The notes beneath the pieces were generated by a model. That model was given only the letters and a program-made list of their open reading frames with translations. It was not told where the DNA came from and did not search any database. Position numbers and translations under genes: made by a program. From Wolfiporia cocos (Eukaryota; Basidiomycota; Agaricomycetes; Polyporales; Phaeolaceae): a DNA stretch of 64,000 nucleotides. Positions within the stretch are counted from its first letter, which is position 1, and the number at the start of each line of letters is the position of its first letter. Of this stretch, positions 53,399 through 64,000 are shown in pieces. The DNA lies in NCBI GenBank assembly GCA_029448655.1, contig JACCLO010000020.1, forward strand, positions 124,001-188,000. The letters run 5' to 3'.

Positions 53399-53403
53399 CT
53401 ATG

Positions 53404-56400
53404 TGCTGCTGTTTCCACATGGTGACCAAGGATGGCACCCCTTGATACCATCAGGAGCAGGCCCTCGAGGACAGATGCGGAGCCACACAGTCTCTGAACA
53501 ATGCTTCTATGCTTACCGCCTACACCCCCATATTGTCAGACATGAAGATGCAGTTGTGGAGTTTGACTATCTCTTCCGTGGGGGACATCTGTTCCAACAG
53601 TATGTTGTGGATGCATGGGCTTCCATTGAAGCTAGCAGGCTCAACTGGATCCAGAACAATCAAAAGCAGATTCGTGCAGACCTCTACAATAGTGTAAGGG
53701 ATGCCCTGAATGCTAATGACAATGTTCCAGACCTTGGCCAACAGGGACAACGGATCGTTCTGCCCTCCTCCCATCTGGGAAGTGCACGGCATATGTATCA
53801 GCTGCTTCAGGACTCCCTGGCCATTTGCCGATATTGCTGCAAACCTGACATCTTCCTCACAATGACGGCCAACCCTAAGTGGCCTGAAATACAGGATGCA
53901 TTGCTGGAGCTGGATGCCGACGAAGATAATTCTGGGCGTTCATGGAAGAAGCAAACGGCAGCAGACCATCCTGATATTGTGGCCCGTGTGTTCCATCTGA
54001 AGCTCCAGGCCTTGATCAAGCTGATCAAGGATGGCTTCTTTGGTGAGCTGGCTGGGGATGTCTACACCATTGAATTTCAGAAGCGAGGACTGCCTCATGT
54101 CCACCTTCTGATTTTTCTCAAAGATCTCTACAAGATCCGAGATGGTGGCCAAGTGGACAACATTGTGTCTGCACAGCTTCCCTGTCAGGAGACCCAGCCA
54201 AAGCTCTACGACACGGTCACAAAATGCATGCTCCATGGGCCATGTGGGGACGATAACCCTCATGCTCCGTGCATGGTGGACAGGGCCTGCTCCAAGCGTT
54301 ATCCAAAGTAATTTTGTGAGGACACCCAGTTTGGAGAGGATGGGTACCCCACCTACACACGCCCTGACAATGGCCGTTCGCATGTCAACTCCAGGGGTAA
54401 CCACTTTGACAATCGTCATGTTGTTCCCTACAACCCTCACCTCACTGCCATGTTGGACTGCCATATCAATGTGGAGATATGCACTTCCATCAGGGCAGTG
54501 AAATACATCCATAAGTACATATACAAGGGGCATGACCGTGCCACCTTGGAGGTTGGACAGGTGGATGAGGTAAAGGAGTACATTGACGGACGCTACATTG
54601 GACCTGTGGAGGCATTTTGGCACATTGCAGAATTTCCCATGCATGAGGAAAAGCCTTCTGTATATCAGCTGACCGTACATCTCAAGGATGAGCAGATGGT
54701 GTCCTTTACTGAGGGAGATGATCCACAGGAAGTTGCTGACCGTCCATCCTTGACAAAGACTCAGCTCACAGAATGGTTCATGGCAAACCGAGAGCTCCCA
54801 GGGGCAACACAGCACCTATATCAGGATTTTCCACAGCACTTTGTGTGGAATGCAAGGACCCGTTCCTGGAAGGTCAGGCAACGGGACTTTTCAATAGGCA
54901 GGATGACCTTTGTGCACCCTTCAGCTGGTGAAAAGTTCTACCTATGTCTCCTGCTCATGGTGGTGAAGAGTGCCACCTGCTGGGATGACCTCTACAAGGT
55001 CAATGGAGTTGCATACCCAACATTCAAGGCTGAATGTTCTGCCTGTGGACTTCTGGAGGATGATGGGGAGTGGGCACTGTGCTTGGAGGATGCAGCAGAC
55101 ATGCAGTCAAGATCACAGCTATGCAATCTGTTTGCCATACTCCTCACCCATTGTCATCCTGTGGAGCCTGCCGACCTCTGGATCCAGTTCAGGGATAGAA
55201 TTTGTGATGACCTACGACCCCGAGTTATTGCTTATGGACATGAGGATCCCACAGATGAACAGGTCTGGGACCTGGGACTGTTCCTTCTCAATCATATACT
55301 GCTCAGGTATGGAAGGTGGCTAACAGACTTTCCACCCATGCCCCTTCCTCAGGCACAATGGGAGCCTCTGCACGTAAATCCCATCCTTCAAGAGGAGCTT
55401 GCCTATGACAATGCAGAGCTTGCAGTGGAGGTGGAGGTGGACAGGGAGCGCTTCAATCCAGAGCAGGCAAATGCCTACGATGTGGTCCTGCAATCTGTCC
55501 TACAGCAAGAAGGAAGGATATTCTTCCTCCACAGCGCAGGTGGTGGTGGCAAGACATTCACATGTAATGCCATTGCTGCTGCAGTTCGGACACACAGGAA
55601 GGTGGCACTCTGTGTTGCATCCTCTGGGATTGCATCATTACTTCTAACTGGTGGACGCACGGCACACTCCCGTTTCAAAATACCCATAGTGGTCCATGGG
55701 ACTTCGACCTGCCATATCCCCAAAAACAGCAATCTGGCTGATCTTATATGAGAAACAGGGATTATCATATGGGACGAGGCACCCATGCAGCATTGCCATG
55801 CCATAGAGGCAGTGGACCGGACCCTTCATGATATCCTGGACAAGGACGTACCATTTGGTGGCATTACCATGCTTTTTGGAGGTGACTTCCGACAGACACT
55901 ACCCGTTGTTCCTAGAGGCACAAGGAAGCAAATTGTGTCTGCTTCCTTGAGGAGATCGTATCTGTGGAGGAACATCCAGGTCCTTCATCTTACACAGAAC
56001 ATGCGGCTTGAGCGCACACCTGCAAGTGACACTTTTGCACAGTGGTTGCCGAATGTTGGAGCAGGAGATCCTAGGTCTTCCCAGAACAATGTCTCTCTTC
56101 CAGAGAGCATGAGGCTGGCTGACAATACAGTTCAAGGATTGGTGGACGCTGTTTATCCTGGCATTGCTGAAGGAAACAAGTCTGATCAATACTTCCTCGA
56201 ACAGACAATTCTGTGTGCCAAGAACGATGCAGTGGCAGAACTCAATGCCTTCATATTGGACAGGTTCCCAAGAGAGGAGGTTGTGTTGACAGGGTCTGAC
56301 AAGGTTGTAGGTGTAGAGGGCGAGCACTATCCTGTTGAATATCTCAACTCGATCATGGTCTCCAGCCTACCCTTGGCTCATTTAGCTCTCAAGCCAGGTT

Positions 56401-56942
56401 GTCTCCTCATGCTTCTCCAGAACATTGACCCAGCCAATGGCCTCTACAATGGAACATGGATGATTCTGATGTCAATATGTCCACGTGTACTTCAGTGCCA
56501 GATATTAGGAGGAAGCCATGCTGGAAAGGTGGTCTACATCCCCCATATCACTCTGGAGCCATCTGCACAAGATATCCCCATTGCCCTTTCCCATCAGCAA
56601 TTTCCTGTCCACCTTGCATTTGCCATGACTATCAACAAGTCCCAGGGCCAGTCGGTCATGCATGTGGGATTGGATCAACGTGTTGCTGTGTTCTCTCATG
56701 GCCAGCTCTATGTTGCTCTATCACGGTGCACAGCAGCAGAGCGTATCAAAGTCCTGTTCCCACCAGATTCAGAGAGTACCAGCACAGCGAACATTGTCTA
56801 CCACAAGGTGCTTTCAGGCCTGTTGAACAATTGGTATGCATGCTTGCAGCATTTGAGATGCCTTCAATGGTCTGACTTATTCCTTAGAGGATGCTTTGGG
56901 GTGTGTGGATCAATGGAGGGATGGTTACCATACTGGCTGTGA
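53404..56942 (+). pseudogene. RepHel C-terminal part: HUH Rep domain and Pif1-type helicase, two stops
   Basis: Continues the frame of 43323-44946. Rep: HUH motif as GLPHVHLLIFLKD (54090s); tyrosine motif YIHKYIYKG (54510s). These nick and join DNA in rolling-circle-like Helitron transposition. Helicase: Walker A HSAGGGGKTF (55540s), Walker B IIIWDEAP just after a stop, LFGGDFRQTLPVV, FAMTINKSQGQSV and LYVALSRC. TAA at 54309-54311 follows CSKRYPK, and TGA at 55749-55751 follows NSNLADLI; both leave the downstream frame unchanged. The end after NIVYHKVLSG is of uncertain meaning. Confidence 0.88.
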
Positions 56943-57476
56943 TGGTATGCATGATCTACCACATCCAATCCATTGCTGACTCTTGAATACAGGATTTGTG
57001 TGCTGTGGAGAAGGAAGATCTTGGTCAAATGAGGCCACGGCTATTGAGTTCAGCAAAAATGGTATGTGTTTGATCTCATAGGTGCACACATAGCTGACTT
57101 GAGATGATAGGACTTGGGATTGGGTTGACAAGAAAGTATGATTGGACTTAGAATGTCTTTGTCCAGTATGCTCTTCATTCATTCTGTTTGTTATATGCTT
57201 ATGTCTTTGACTTAGGATTCCTCAAGAACTGTGAAAAATTAGTGTAGAGGATGTGTTTGTAATTGATTGATGTTTGCTATTGAATGTTATTGAAAATGCC
57301 TTACTTTGTGCGTGAATGGTGTGACTTTAGGGCAGGCTCAAGAGAACTTGAAATGTGCTTGCCTTGACTTTAGGGCAGGTTTGAGAGGACTTGAATGAGA
57401 TTCCCACATTGATCTCATATAAGTGCATGCATTGAGATATCATCATAACTAAGTGACTAAGTACTGAAACTGCATG
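56943..57476 (+). other. 3' non-coding tail of the RepHel Helitron
   Basis: AT-richer, no gene. It holds a near-repeat around GACTTTAGGGCAGG (57320s and 57367s), then the terminal hairpin. Confidence 0.6.
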
Positions 57477-57506
57477 CCGTGGCGAAGCCATGGGTAATTA
57501 ACCTAG
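57477..57506 (+). other. Helitron 3' terminus (hairpin + CTAG), RepHel copy
   Basis: CCGTGGC-GAA-GCCATGG stem-loop (one G-T pair), GTAATTAACCTAG, then T. The last 30 bp match the ends of the three non-autonomous copies, so the RepHel could have mobilised them. Confidence 0.85.
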
Positions 57507-57793
57507 TTCCTCCTTTGGGTTATCACACATCAGCCACCAGACAGCATTCATGAGTCTTAAGATGAGCATCTTAACTCACACTCTTAAGAGTCTTAAGAGG
57601 GGGCTTGAGAGTCTGAAGGCTAAGACACCCTGAAGACCGTGTCTTAAGTCCCACTCTTAAGACTCTTACGAGGTCTTAAGACCCTTCCAGCTCAGACACG
57701 TGACTTCCGCCGGATTCCGCCGGACCCCAAGGCCCGTTGATCTCAGTTTGGCGCCACCTTCCTCTCGATCGTCCACCATCTCAACTCACGACC
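57507..57793 (+). promoter_or_regulatory. Promoter of the GCFC gene with six CTTAAG palindromes
   Basis: CTTAAG occurs at 57556, 57583, 57592, 57643, 57656 and 57675, mostly as ACTCTTAAGA or its complement. A GC-rich stretch with two CCGCCGGA units (about 57708-57724) follows before the ATG. The palindromes may bind a dimeric factor or be a transposon remnant. Confidence 0.45.
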
Positions 57794-60708
57794 ATGTCTG
57801 ATCCCCCCGTCGTATTCAAGCGAACAAAGTCGAAACCAGCTCAACGCGCACGCATTACTGCGCCTGAGGATGTCACGGATACGGCTGGCCACGATGGTGC
57901 GCCTGAAGCCGAGGAGTCGCCCAGCGCACTCGCGACAAAGCTCAAGAAGAAGCTCAAAACGCGTGAGAAGCCGAAGCCGCACTTGAGCTTCGGTGGTGAG
58001 GAGGTGAGCGTTGTGTTGCGTGCGTGTGGTTTATGCTGATGGTGTGCGAGGTGGTAGGAAGGCGAGGGAGAGGTGTTTCAGGTGAAGAAGTCCAGTCTGA
58101 GTAGGAAGTTGACGCTAGGAAAGCATCCTGCATCACCAGGGTATGTTTCTCGGGTATGCAGGTTGTATTCAGCTGATTATAACTACTATCATCACAGAAA
58201 CGTGGTGCCATCGTCGGTCGACCTGCCCGATGTGCCTCGAAGCAACGGGCTGACCTATGATGCTGCATACCTCTCAGAGCTGAAGGCCAGCACACCTAGT
58301 ACACGTCCATCTTTGCCAGTAGGCGATGTGGACATGTCATATGATGCTGATGTGTCGATGGACCCTACCTCAGTGCAGCAACCCTCACTGTCGAGCGTAA
58401 TTGACCTCTCAGGTGCGTTGCTCATATTTCACGCATCGTACTATGCCATTCATAGGTACGTGGATTCAGGGGATGCAGAGGCAGAGACTTCTATACCTTC
58501 AAGCTCTTCTATCCTTGCCGCGAAGCAGAAACGCGAGCGCCTGCGGACGTTAGGCAAAACGGGTGAAGATGATTACATCTCGCTATCGGTCTCAAAGCGC
58601 AGTGACTTCTCGCAAGGTCCACATCCTGAGAGCCGCTTAGTACGTGAAGATGATGAGCTTGGTGATGCAGATGATGGTGCGACTCTTCTCGAATGTAAGC
58701 TCCAACGCCGCGATAACCTGCATGTCCAGAATTTGCCGAGTACACAAGCGCTCAAGAGAGGATCGCGCTTGGCAAGAAGTCGCGGAAGACAGAGGCGAAG
58801 AAGCGGAGACAGGAGATCAATGAGATGATTGCTGATGCGTACGTTATTTCGGTCTAAATATGGATTCCGCGTACTGATCGACATACAGCGAGGAGCAGGA
58901 TGAAGAAACGATGGAGTGGGAGCAAGAACAACAACGCCGTGGTGGCCTGCGCGCCGAGGAAACGAACGAGAAGGCGCCCAAGCCGGTGTACAAACCCACA
59001 CCTAGTATGCGATGCTTGAGCTCTCTTCTGATCGTTACTCATTTTGCATTTAGTTCCGCCAGTTACGCCAATACCCACGCTTGGTGCAGCAGTCGCCCGG
59101 CTTACACAGTCGCTAGCTGCGCTCACGACGTCGCACGCGCAAAATACGGCAACTACGGCTGCGCTCGGCGAAGAGCAGGCACGGTTGGAGGCGCGGGAGA
59201 AGGAGATGCGTGAGATGATCGCACGCGCAGAAGAGAAGCGCGCGTGGTTTTCTGCATTCAGGGAATGGGTGGAGAGCGTGGCTAACTTCCTGGATGAGAA
59301 GGTCAGTTATGATTGTTCGTGCTCAGATTGGACCCTGATAAGCCATGCCAGTTCCCTGAGCTCGAGAAACTGGAAGACGAACACCTCTCGCTGTTGAAAG
59401 AGCGCGCAAATATGATCGCGCAGCGGCGGCGTGCCGAGGACGAGGACGACCTCTCGCTCTTCTTGGGTTCCCTCCCGCAGCCTGCACCGCAGTCTGACGA
59501 GCTCGATGAGCTTGGACGCGTCATTTCACGCGAGAACCCTACCGCCGCTCGTCATGATCGCCTTCAAGCACGCTCCGCCCGACGCATCCTCCGTCGTGCG
59601 CAGTTGCAACTGCAACCGCATCCTAACGAAGATGAGGGGTTTTCCACGGACTCGTCGCTCCCGTCGTCGTCGGCAGCGGATTTTAAGACTGCGCTGGGGC
59701 GCCTTGCACGGGACGCGAAGGACGTGATGGCAGACGTTAAGGCGGAGGAATTCCGCGACCCTGAGCGCGGACTCGGGCGCTGGTTCGGCGAGTGGCGTGA
59801 GCGATTTGTAGATAGCTATACGGGCGCATGGGGTGGTCTGGGTATGGTGGGTGCGTGGGAGTTCTGGACGAGGCTGGAAATGTTAGGCTGGAGTCCGTTA
59901 GAGGTGGGTACACGCGCTCTTATATCGATGCGCTTGCAGGAACACTCAGCTGAAACTATAATGTGCACCAGGACAAGAGAGCTTTGGACAGCTTTGCCTG
60001 GTACAGTGCATTGCATCAATATTCTCGACCGCGGCATCCAGAGGAGGACGAAGACGAGGAGGCCGAACTGAGTCCTGAGGGTGATCTCGTATCGGCAATG
60101 ATCTCAACCGCGGTGATTCCACGACTCTGCAAACTCCTCGAGGCCGGAGGACTTGATCCATTTTCTGGCAAGCATCTACGCAAGCTTACTGATTTGGTCG
60201 AGCAGATCGAGGTATTGGTAGAGAGAGAGAGCCTCAAGTTTGAGGTATGCCAGATTGTCTTTCTCATGTTTGTGTGTTTGACTCGACATTATCATTAGAT
60301 GCTGCTAAAGTCGGTATCTACTGTCTTCCAAGCGGCAGCAACAGCTACGGATCCCCTTCTATCATCATACCTTGCGCTCAACAACCCACGATTTGACCCT
60401 GAGGCCATTCCTGCCCGACGGCGGTTTCTCGCAAGGCGACAAAAGCTCTTGAAGAATACTCTACAATGGAGGAAGTATTCTGGAGAGCGTTTTGGCATTG
60501 GTCAGCTGGCGCGGAGCATTGTCGATAGCCAAATGCTGCCTATTGCAGAGAGCGGGTGGGAAGTTGGTGGCGAGGAGAGCATGCGCAAGGTTTGTGCGGT
60601 CTTACTTCATGATTGTGATCACTGACAACTGTGATGGATCAGGCTACAGCGCTGCTTCCCGCTGAACTGCGATCGCCATCGTTAAAAGCGCGTTTAGGCA
60701 CCGTCTGA
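57794..60708 (+). CDS. GCFC / PAXBP1-like protein (spliceosome-associated)
   Basis: Eleven exons: 57794-58003, 58058-58140, 58198-58412, 58470-58676, 58730-58838, 58889-59004, 59054-59301, 59352-59903, 59972-60244, 60299-60589 and 60643-60708 (2,370 nt, 789 aa). Start MSDPPVVFKRTKSKP. Family blocks: VKKSSLSRKLTLG; DDEFAEYTSAQERIALGKK after splicing; EEQDEETMEWEQEQQRRGG; a coiled coil (LGEEQARLEAREKEMREMI); FLDEKFPELEKLEDEHLSLL; and the C-terminal GCFC domain (VIPRLCKLLEAGGLDPFSG...HLRKLTDLVEQIEVL). Relatives (GCFC1/PAXBP1, plant ILP1) occur with spliceosome components; a role in splicing or lariat turnover is inferred. Introns are 49-68 bp. Intron 3 (58413-58469) is the only alternative-prone one, being 57 bp and in frame if retained. 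Confidence 0.87.
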
Positions 60709-61436
60709 ATATTATCTCGTCTCGTTTAAAGCACCCATGGACCTTATCTGAGTGTATCTCCGTATGAACTCCTTACCCGAGGATTGTGCCCTATAGCAGT
60801 GCATGATGATCCAGGTGCTAGCGCAGCAGATGACCCCATCTGCTTTCTACGCTGGCGGCTGTTATTTCCCTCGGGATATCAAAAGTGAAACTCTTTGACC
60901 CGCGTTACCCTGCTCTCAGTGGCTGCCCGGTATAATGCGCGGCTCGTTCCGTTGTCAAACACTCTTCCAACTGCAGCCAATCGCGCAAACATCCCCACTA
61001 CTTTAGCAATGGGTTCTCATGAGCGTGAAAATCTGAATCAAACGCTCCACGGGGAAGCCAGCTCTAAGGGTGCGTTCTTCGTCATGGTCTTCCAATAGTG
61101 CCAGGTCTTCGGCACGTCAAGATCGCTGTCAGACTGATAGTCATATTCGTCCGTAGAGGTATGCGTAGCCTCCGAATAGTCTCCAGATAACACGGGCGCA
61201 GATCAATGGGACGTACTATACCGACCTCGCAGCTTACGTACATGCGACGAGACAATCCGATGAGACGTGCTTCAGTGCAGTACTGTTGGGGAATGTAGGC
61301 AGCGGCCTGTCTACAATGGTGCTGGCATCGGTTCTACTGCGAAGAGAGTAAGTGTACATCGTCGTACCGAACATGACACCCGACGTGAGGGCGGATCTGA
61401 GGATACTATCGAAAACCTTGTCTTTCGTAGCGGCAG
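60709..61436. other. Intergenic region, nothing recognised
   Basis: The 3' side of the GCFC gene and further non-coding sequence. A 67-codon frame at 60895-61098 has no support. Confidence 0.5.
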
Positions 61437-61703
61437 CACCGGGGGCATTATCTAATGACTTTGTCGGAAACATGTTGGTATCATTTAAATAAGTGATCAA
61501 ATGCGAACATAATGCATTGATTGCTTATATAATATCTTCATTAGATGATGCCCCCGGTGTCTGGATCTTTACGCAGCCCATGGCCAGCTGAGGTCCTGTG
61601 TTTCTCACGATGTTATCAACCAATGCATTATGTTCACATTTGATCACTTATTTAAATGATACCAACATGTTTCCGACAAAGTCATTAGATAATGCCCCCG
61701 GTG
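61437..61703. repeat. Foldback element with 83-bp inverted arms
   Basis: Arms 61437-61519 and 61621-61703 are inverted copies with a single mismatch, separated by 101 bp. Each outer end is CACCGGGGGCATTATCTA. A third related end (TCATTAGATGATGCCCCCGG, to 61559) lies in the spacer, so 61437-61559 alone resembles a 123-bp MITE with 22-bp terminal inverted repeats. Transcribed, the region would form a long hairpin. Confidence 0.85.
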
Positions 61704-63780
61704 CAGGAGGTAGAATGAGGGTGTCTGCATTCAGCATAGAATTCTTTACGTGGCCACCAATTGCCATGACGCCTTTGCCTTTTCTCCTCGCATTGGAAGT
61801 GGACATCTTGCGTATGAGATTAAGAGAGGCAAAGGAGCAAGATTAGGTTAATAGCAGCCAGCATCGTGCCAGTATAAAAGCATGAAAACGAGCCCTAAGG
61901 CTTCTTCGCTACCGATGAGCCATGTTATAGGCAATAGCATGTGTTCGAGTTCCTCAGCGTTCTGGTGACAGGAGCCTGACACTGGAATTGCGGTTTCCTT
62001 CTATTGCAGAGCGAAGCGAAGGCTCAGCTGCCTGTATCGGTGAAAGGATCTTGTATTACCGCCGAATGGCTATTTTATGTCTGGCATTCTGAAGACCATG
62101 AGGGCCATGAGGTGAGATCATATCACACGGACACTTAAAGCAAGCTCGGACAGCAAGCCTCAATGCAATCGTAGCATAACAGAAGCCCTGCTTTTGCCAT
62201 CGGGCGTTGAGCCAGAAAGTTAAGCAAGCCGGAACTTGCGACTGAACCGCAGCTTAGCTGATGAACAGGAGGTGCCGCATGTCATGTAGATGGAGGCCAT
62301 ACGCCTCTGAGCTTTCGCGGCTGTAACACAGATTCCGCACGTGGTGGCGGGGATTCGATCCACGATGTGCGCCACGCCGCTGGCCCGATCGATCGTCGCG
62401 TAGTTGAAGGCGCAGCACGCGAACTTATGGCAGGCTCGAGCTTTCTGCGCAATGTCTCAGACTCGATCTTCCCTGGTCAGGCAACTCGAGTTTCTCGCAT
62501 GACGTAGCCCAGCATCAATCTGGATTGAGCACCTAGCTCTCTTATCCAGTCCATACGTCCACGGATAGGCGATCAAGCTCAAGGCTGTCGGCACTGCCGT
62601 CGAAGCCAGTTCATTAATCTTTGCCTAAGTTGCATGCGTCATTACGACGCGTTTTTCCGCACTCCTGGAGTTCGTAACAGACGAGTTGAGCAGATCCAAG
62701 CTCAATAGCTGAGCCGTACCACACCCGATGCTCGTTGGAGCTAATGCTAGGTATGTTAACATAGATGCGGAACGTTCACCTTTGCTATCTGCCTCGGCGA
62801 TTCTACTCTAGAGGACCGGCTGTGGATTTCAAACGTCAGTAGACTCAGAACAAGACGGGTGCCGAGGTCATGCGGTCTAACAGCTGCGCATTGTGTGTCC
62901 GGGGGCTCTGTAGGCAGCAGGACTTTCTCGACATTACTCGGGAGGTGACCACGTTTGACCAGAGCATAGCATGTGGGAGTTGTAGATATCCGACTGTGGA
63001 TGTCCACGTGCGCTACTGATGTGCGCGTAAATATAAGATCCCGCCTCCATCGTCTATATTCTGGAGAAGCCGACGCACGAAGGGAGTCCTACTGCTGCTG
63101 AAGGCTGAAGTACCCTAATCCCTAAATAATGATGTAGCACTCTACCTGGCGTTACCACTCTACGAAATGTGACGCCACCGATCCACGTTCTTTGCGGTTA
63201 TTTTGACACCTTCTTGATCTTGCAGTGTTCCCGGTCACTCCACACTAGCAGCACTAGTGTGACTCATACGCAGCTCTAATCACACTACATCGAGACACTC
63301 CGAAAAGAAATCGTAGTGCTGTCTTTGCTGACGCTTACTTGCTTTTTGATTAATTAGTAACATAGAGCTTAATTACTCGGTAATGCATATCATCTCACGT
63401 ATCGCAGTTACTCAAAGCCTTCCCCATCACATGTGTGTCGGGTCGTCTCGCATCTCAAATCTTTGGTAGCCGCTTGACCGAACAGGCGCTGTAACATGAC
63501 ATGCAGTCAGCTACATATTTCGCGGACCATCTGTGATTGTGATCACCTGCTCTCTACTGTAGGTGGACTATCTGACCATAGTGGCGAAAACGTGCGGGCG
63601 CTGACGAAATCCCAATGAAACTGAATCATTGGGTGCGCTGCGATAGGTTTGAGTGAGGGACTTCAGTCAATTATCTTAATCTGCCAACTGCCCTTCGCTT
63701 AAGAAATCGCAGTTGCGAGCTAGGTTTGCACGCAGATTATTCTGCTAGCTGCGGCAGATTAATCTACTGTGACAATAAAA
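61704..63780. other. Intergenic region, nothing recognised
   Basis: About 2.1 kb without a coding frame of note; the longest are under 85 codons. No LTR, TIR or Helitron end was seen. Confidence 0.5.
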
Positions 63781-63870
63781 TGGTACATCCCGGGGTCGAA
63801 CCAAGGTCCTTAGCGTAGATGAGAATAACAGCATCGCAGCATACATTAGCCAACTGAGCTAAGATAGACC
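63781..63870 (-). tRNA. tRNA-like pol III unit, degenerate (tRNA pseudogene or SINE head)
   Basis: On the minus strand a perfect A box (TAGCTCAGTTGG) and B box (GGTTCGACCCC) occur in the right order. A T-arm (CTTGG/CCGGG) and a 3' arm ATGTACC plus A follow, then TTTT, a pol III terminator. The 5' arm GGTCTAT pairs with ATGTACC except for one mismatch. Spacing before the A box is two bases too long, the D-stem 3' side is lost, and no clean anticodon stem forms even allowing an intron. The anticodon cannot be assigned. It may be a pseudogene or a tRNA-derived repeat. Confidence 0.45.
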
Positions 63871-64000
63871 CAAGTCATACTCAATCACGTCACATGACCA
63901 AAATCTGTCACGCCGAGGCAAGTTTGACAGAGTGGGCAACTTGCATTTGACATAACAATGGTCAAAGACCATTTGAGTAAAATCTAAAACCTGAGATCTC

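Larger units (their letters stand above)
42764..57506 (+). mobile_element. Autonomous-type Helitron with RepHel gene, interrupted by retroelement 3
   Basis: The 3' end is certain: hairpin CCGTGGC-GAA-GCCATGG (57477-57493), then AACCTAG and T at 57507. The 5' end is not certain; 42764 is simply the base after the preceding Helitron, and no TAATGGGAGC start is found there. About 6.3 kb when element 3 (44947-53398 plus one TSD) is removed. RepHel is broken by that insertion and by two stops. Confidence 0.7.

Noticed and set aside
61598..61846. 82-codon frame across the foldback
   Set aside because: Runs through an inverted repeat arm and has no motif.
62343..62370. B-box-like sequence (GGATCGAATCC, minus strand) as a tRNA gene
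   Set aside because: No A box at a suitable distance and no acceptor-stem pairing.

Overview
The window is nuclear DNA of a filamentous basidiomycete, most probably an Agaricomycete of polypore type (inference). The evidence is that most genes are cut by GT-AG introns of about 45-95 bp, one gene encodes a basidiomycete-style CreA/Mig1 repressor, and the transposons are chromodomain Ty3/gypsy elements and Helitrons of fungal type. No bacterial-style operons, origins or CRISPR arrays are present.

Left gene-bearing part (1-17.2 kb). From left to right: the first three exons of a secreted A1 aspartic protease (minus); a cre1/creA carbon-catabolite repressor (minus); a 4.4 kb GC-rich stretch without a recognisable gene; a PEX30/PEX24-type peroxin with a dysferlin domain (minus); a protein resembling the CEP95 N-terminal domain DUF5745 (plus); a DUF3605 protein (plus); the Ran GTPase-activating protein RNA1 (minus); and a Rad60/Esc2/NIP45-type SUMO-like-domain protein (plus). 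Exon models were built by hand and give exact in-frame totals. These genes are unrelated housekeeping and regulatory functions.

Transposon block (17.2-57.5 kb). A 2.65 kb element with perfect 24-bp terminal inverted repeats and TA target duplications is followed by a head-to-tail series of Helitrons that share a 3' hairpin plus CTAG end (ends at 39550, 41058, 42763 and 57506). The last carries a RepHel gene. Retrotransposons have landed inside these Helitrons. Element 1 (20773-39518, TSD GACCG) split the 3' hairpin of the first Helitron and itself contains element 2 (25743-35728). Two solo LTRs sit in the next two Helitrons (TSDs CCACG and CCTGT). Element 3 (44947-53398, TSD CTATG) interrupts the RepHel frame. 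Elements 1 and 3 are one family: gag, then PR-dUTPase-RT-RNaseH-IN-chromodomain, then a zinc-knuckle ORF that overlaps an open pol-frame extension for about 1 kb. Element 2 is another family, with an extra ORF before gag and a dUTPase at the far C-terminus of pol. Both families show an 11-nt complement between the primer-binding site and a site about 30 nt after the LTR TATA box, as in self-primed Tf1/sushi elements.

Right part (57.5-64 kb). A GCFC/PAXBP1-type splicing-factor homologue with 11 exons follows the last Helitron. Beyond it lie a 267-bp foldback with 83-bp arms and a degenerate tRNA-like pol III unit; nothing else is recognised there.

The most unusual signals are the overlapping ORF pair in the element 1/3 family, dUTPase domains at two different pol positions in two retroelement families, the unassigned ORF upstream of gag in element 2, and the CGA-to-TGA pattern of nonsense mutations in the element 1/3 copies.
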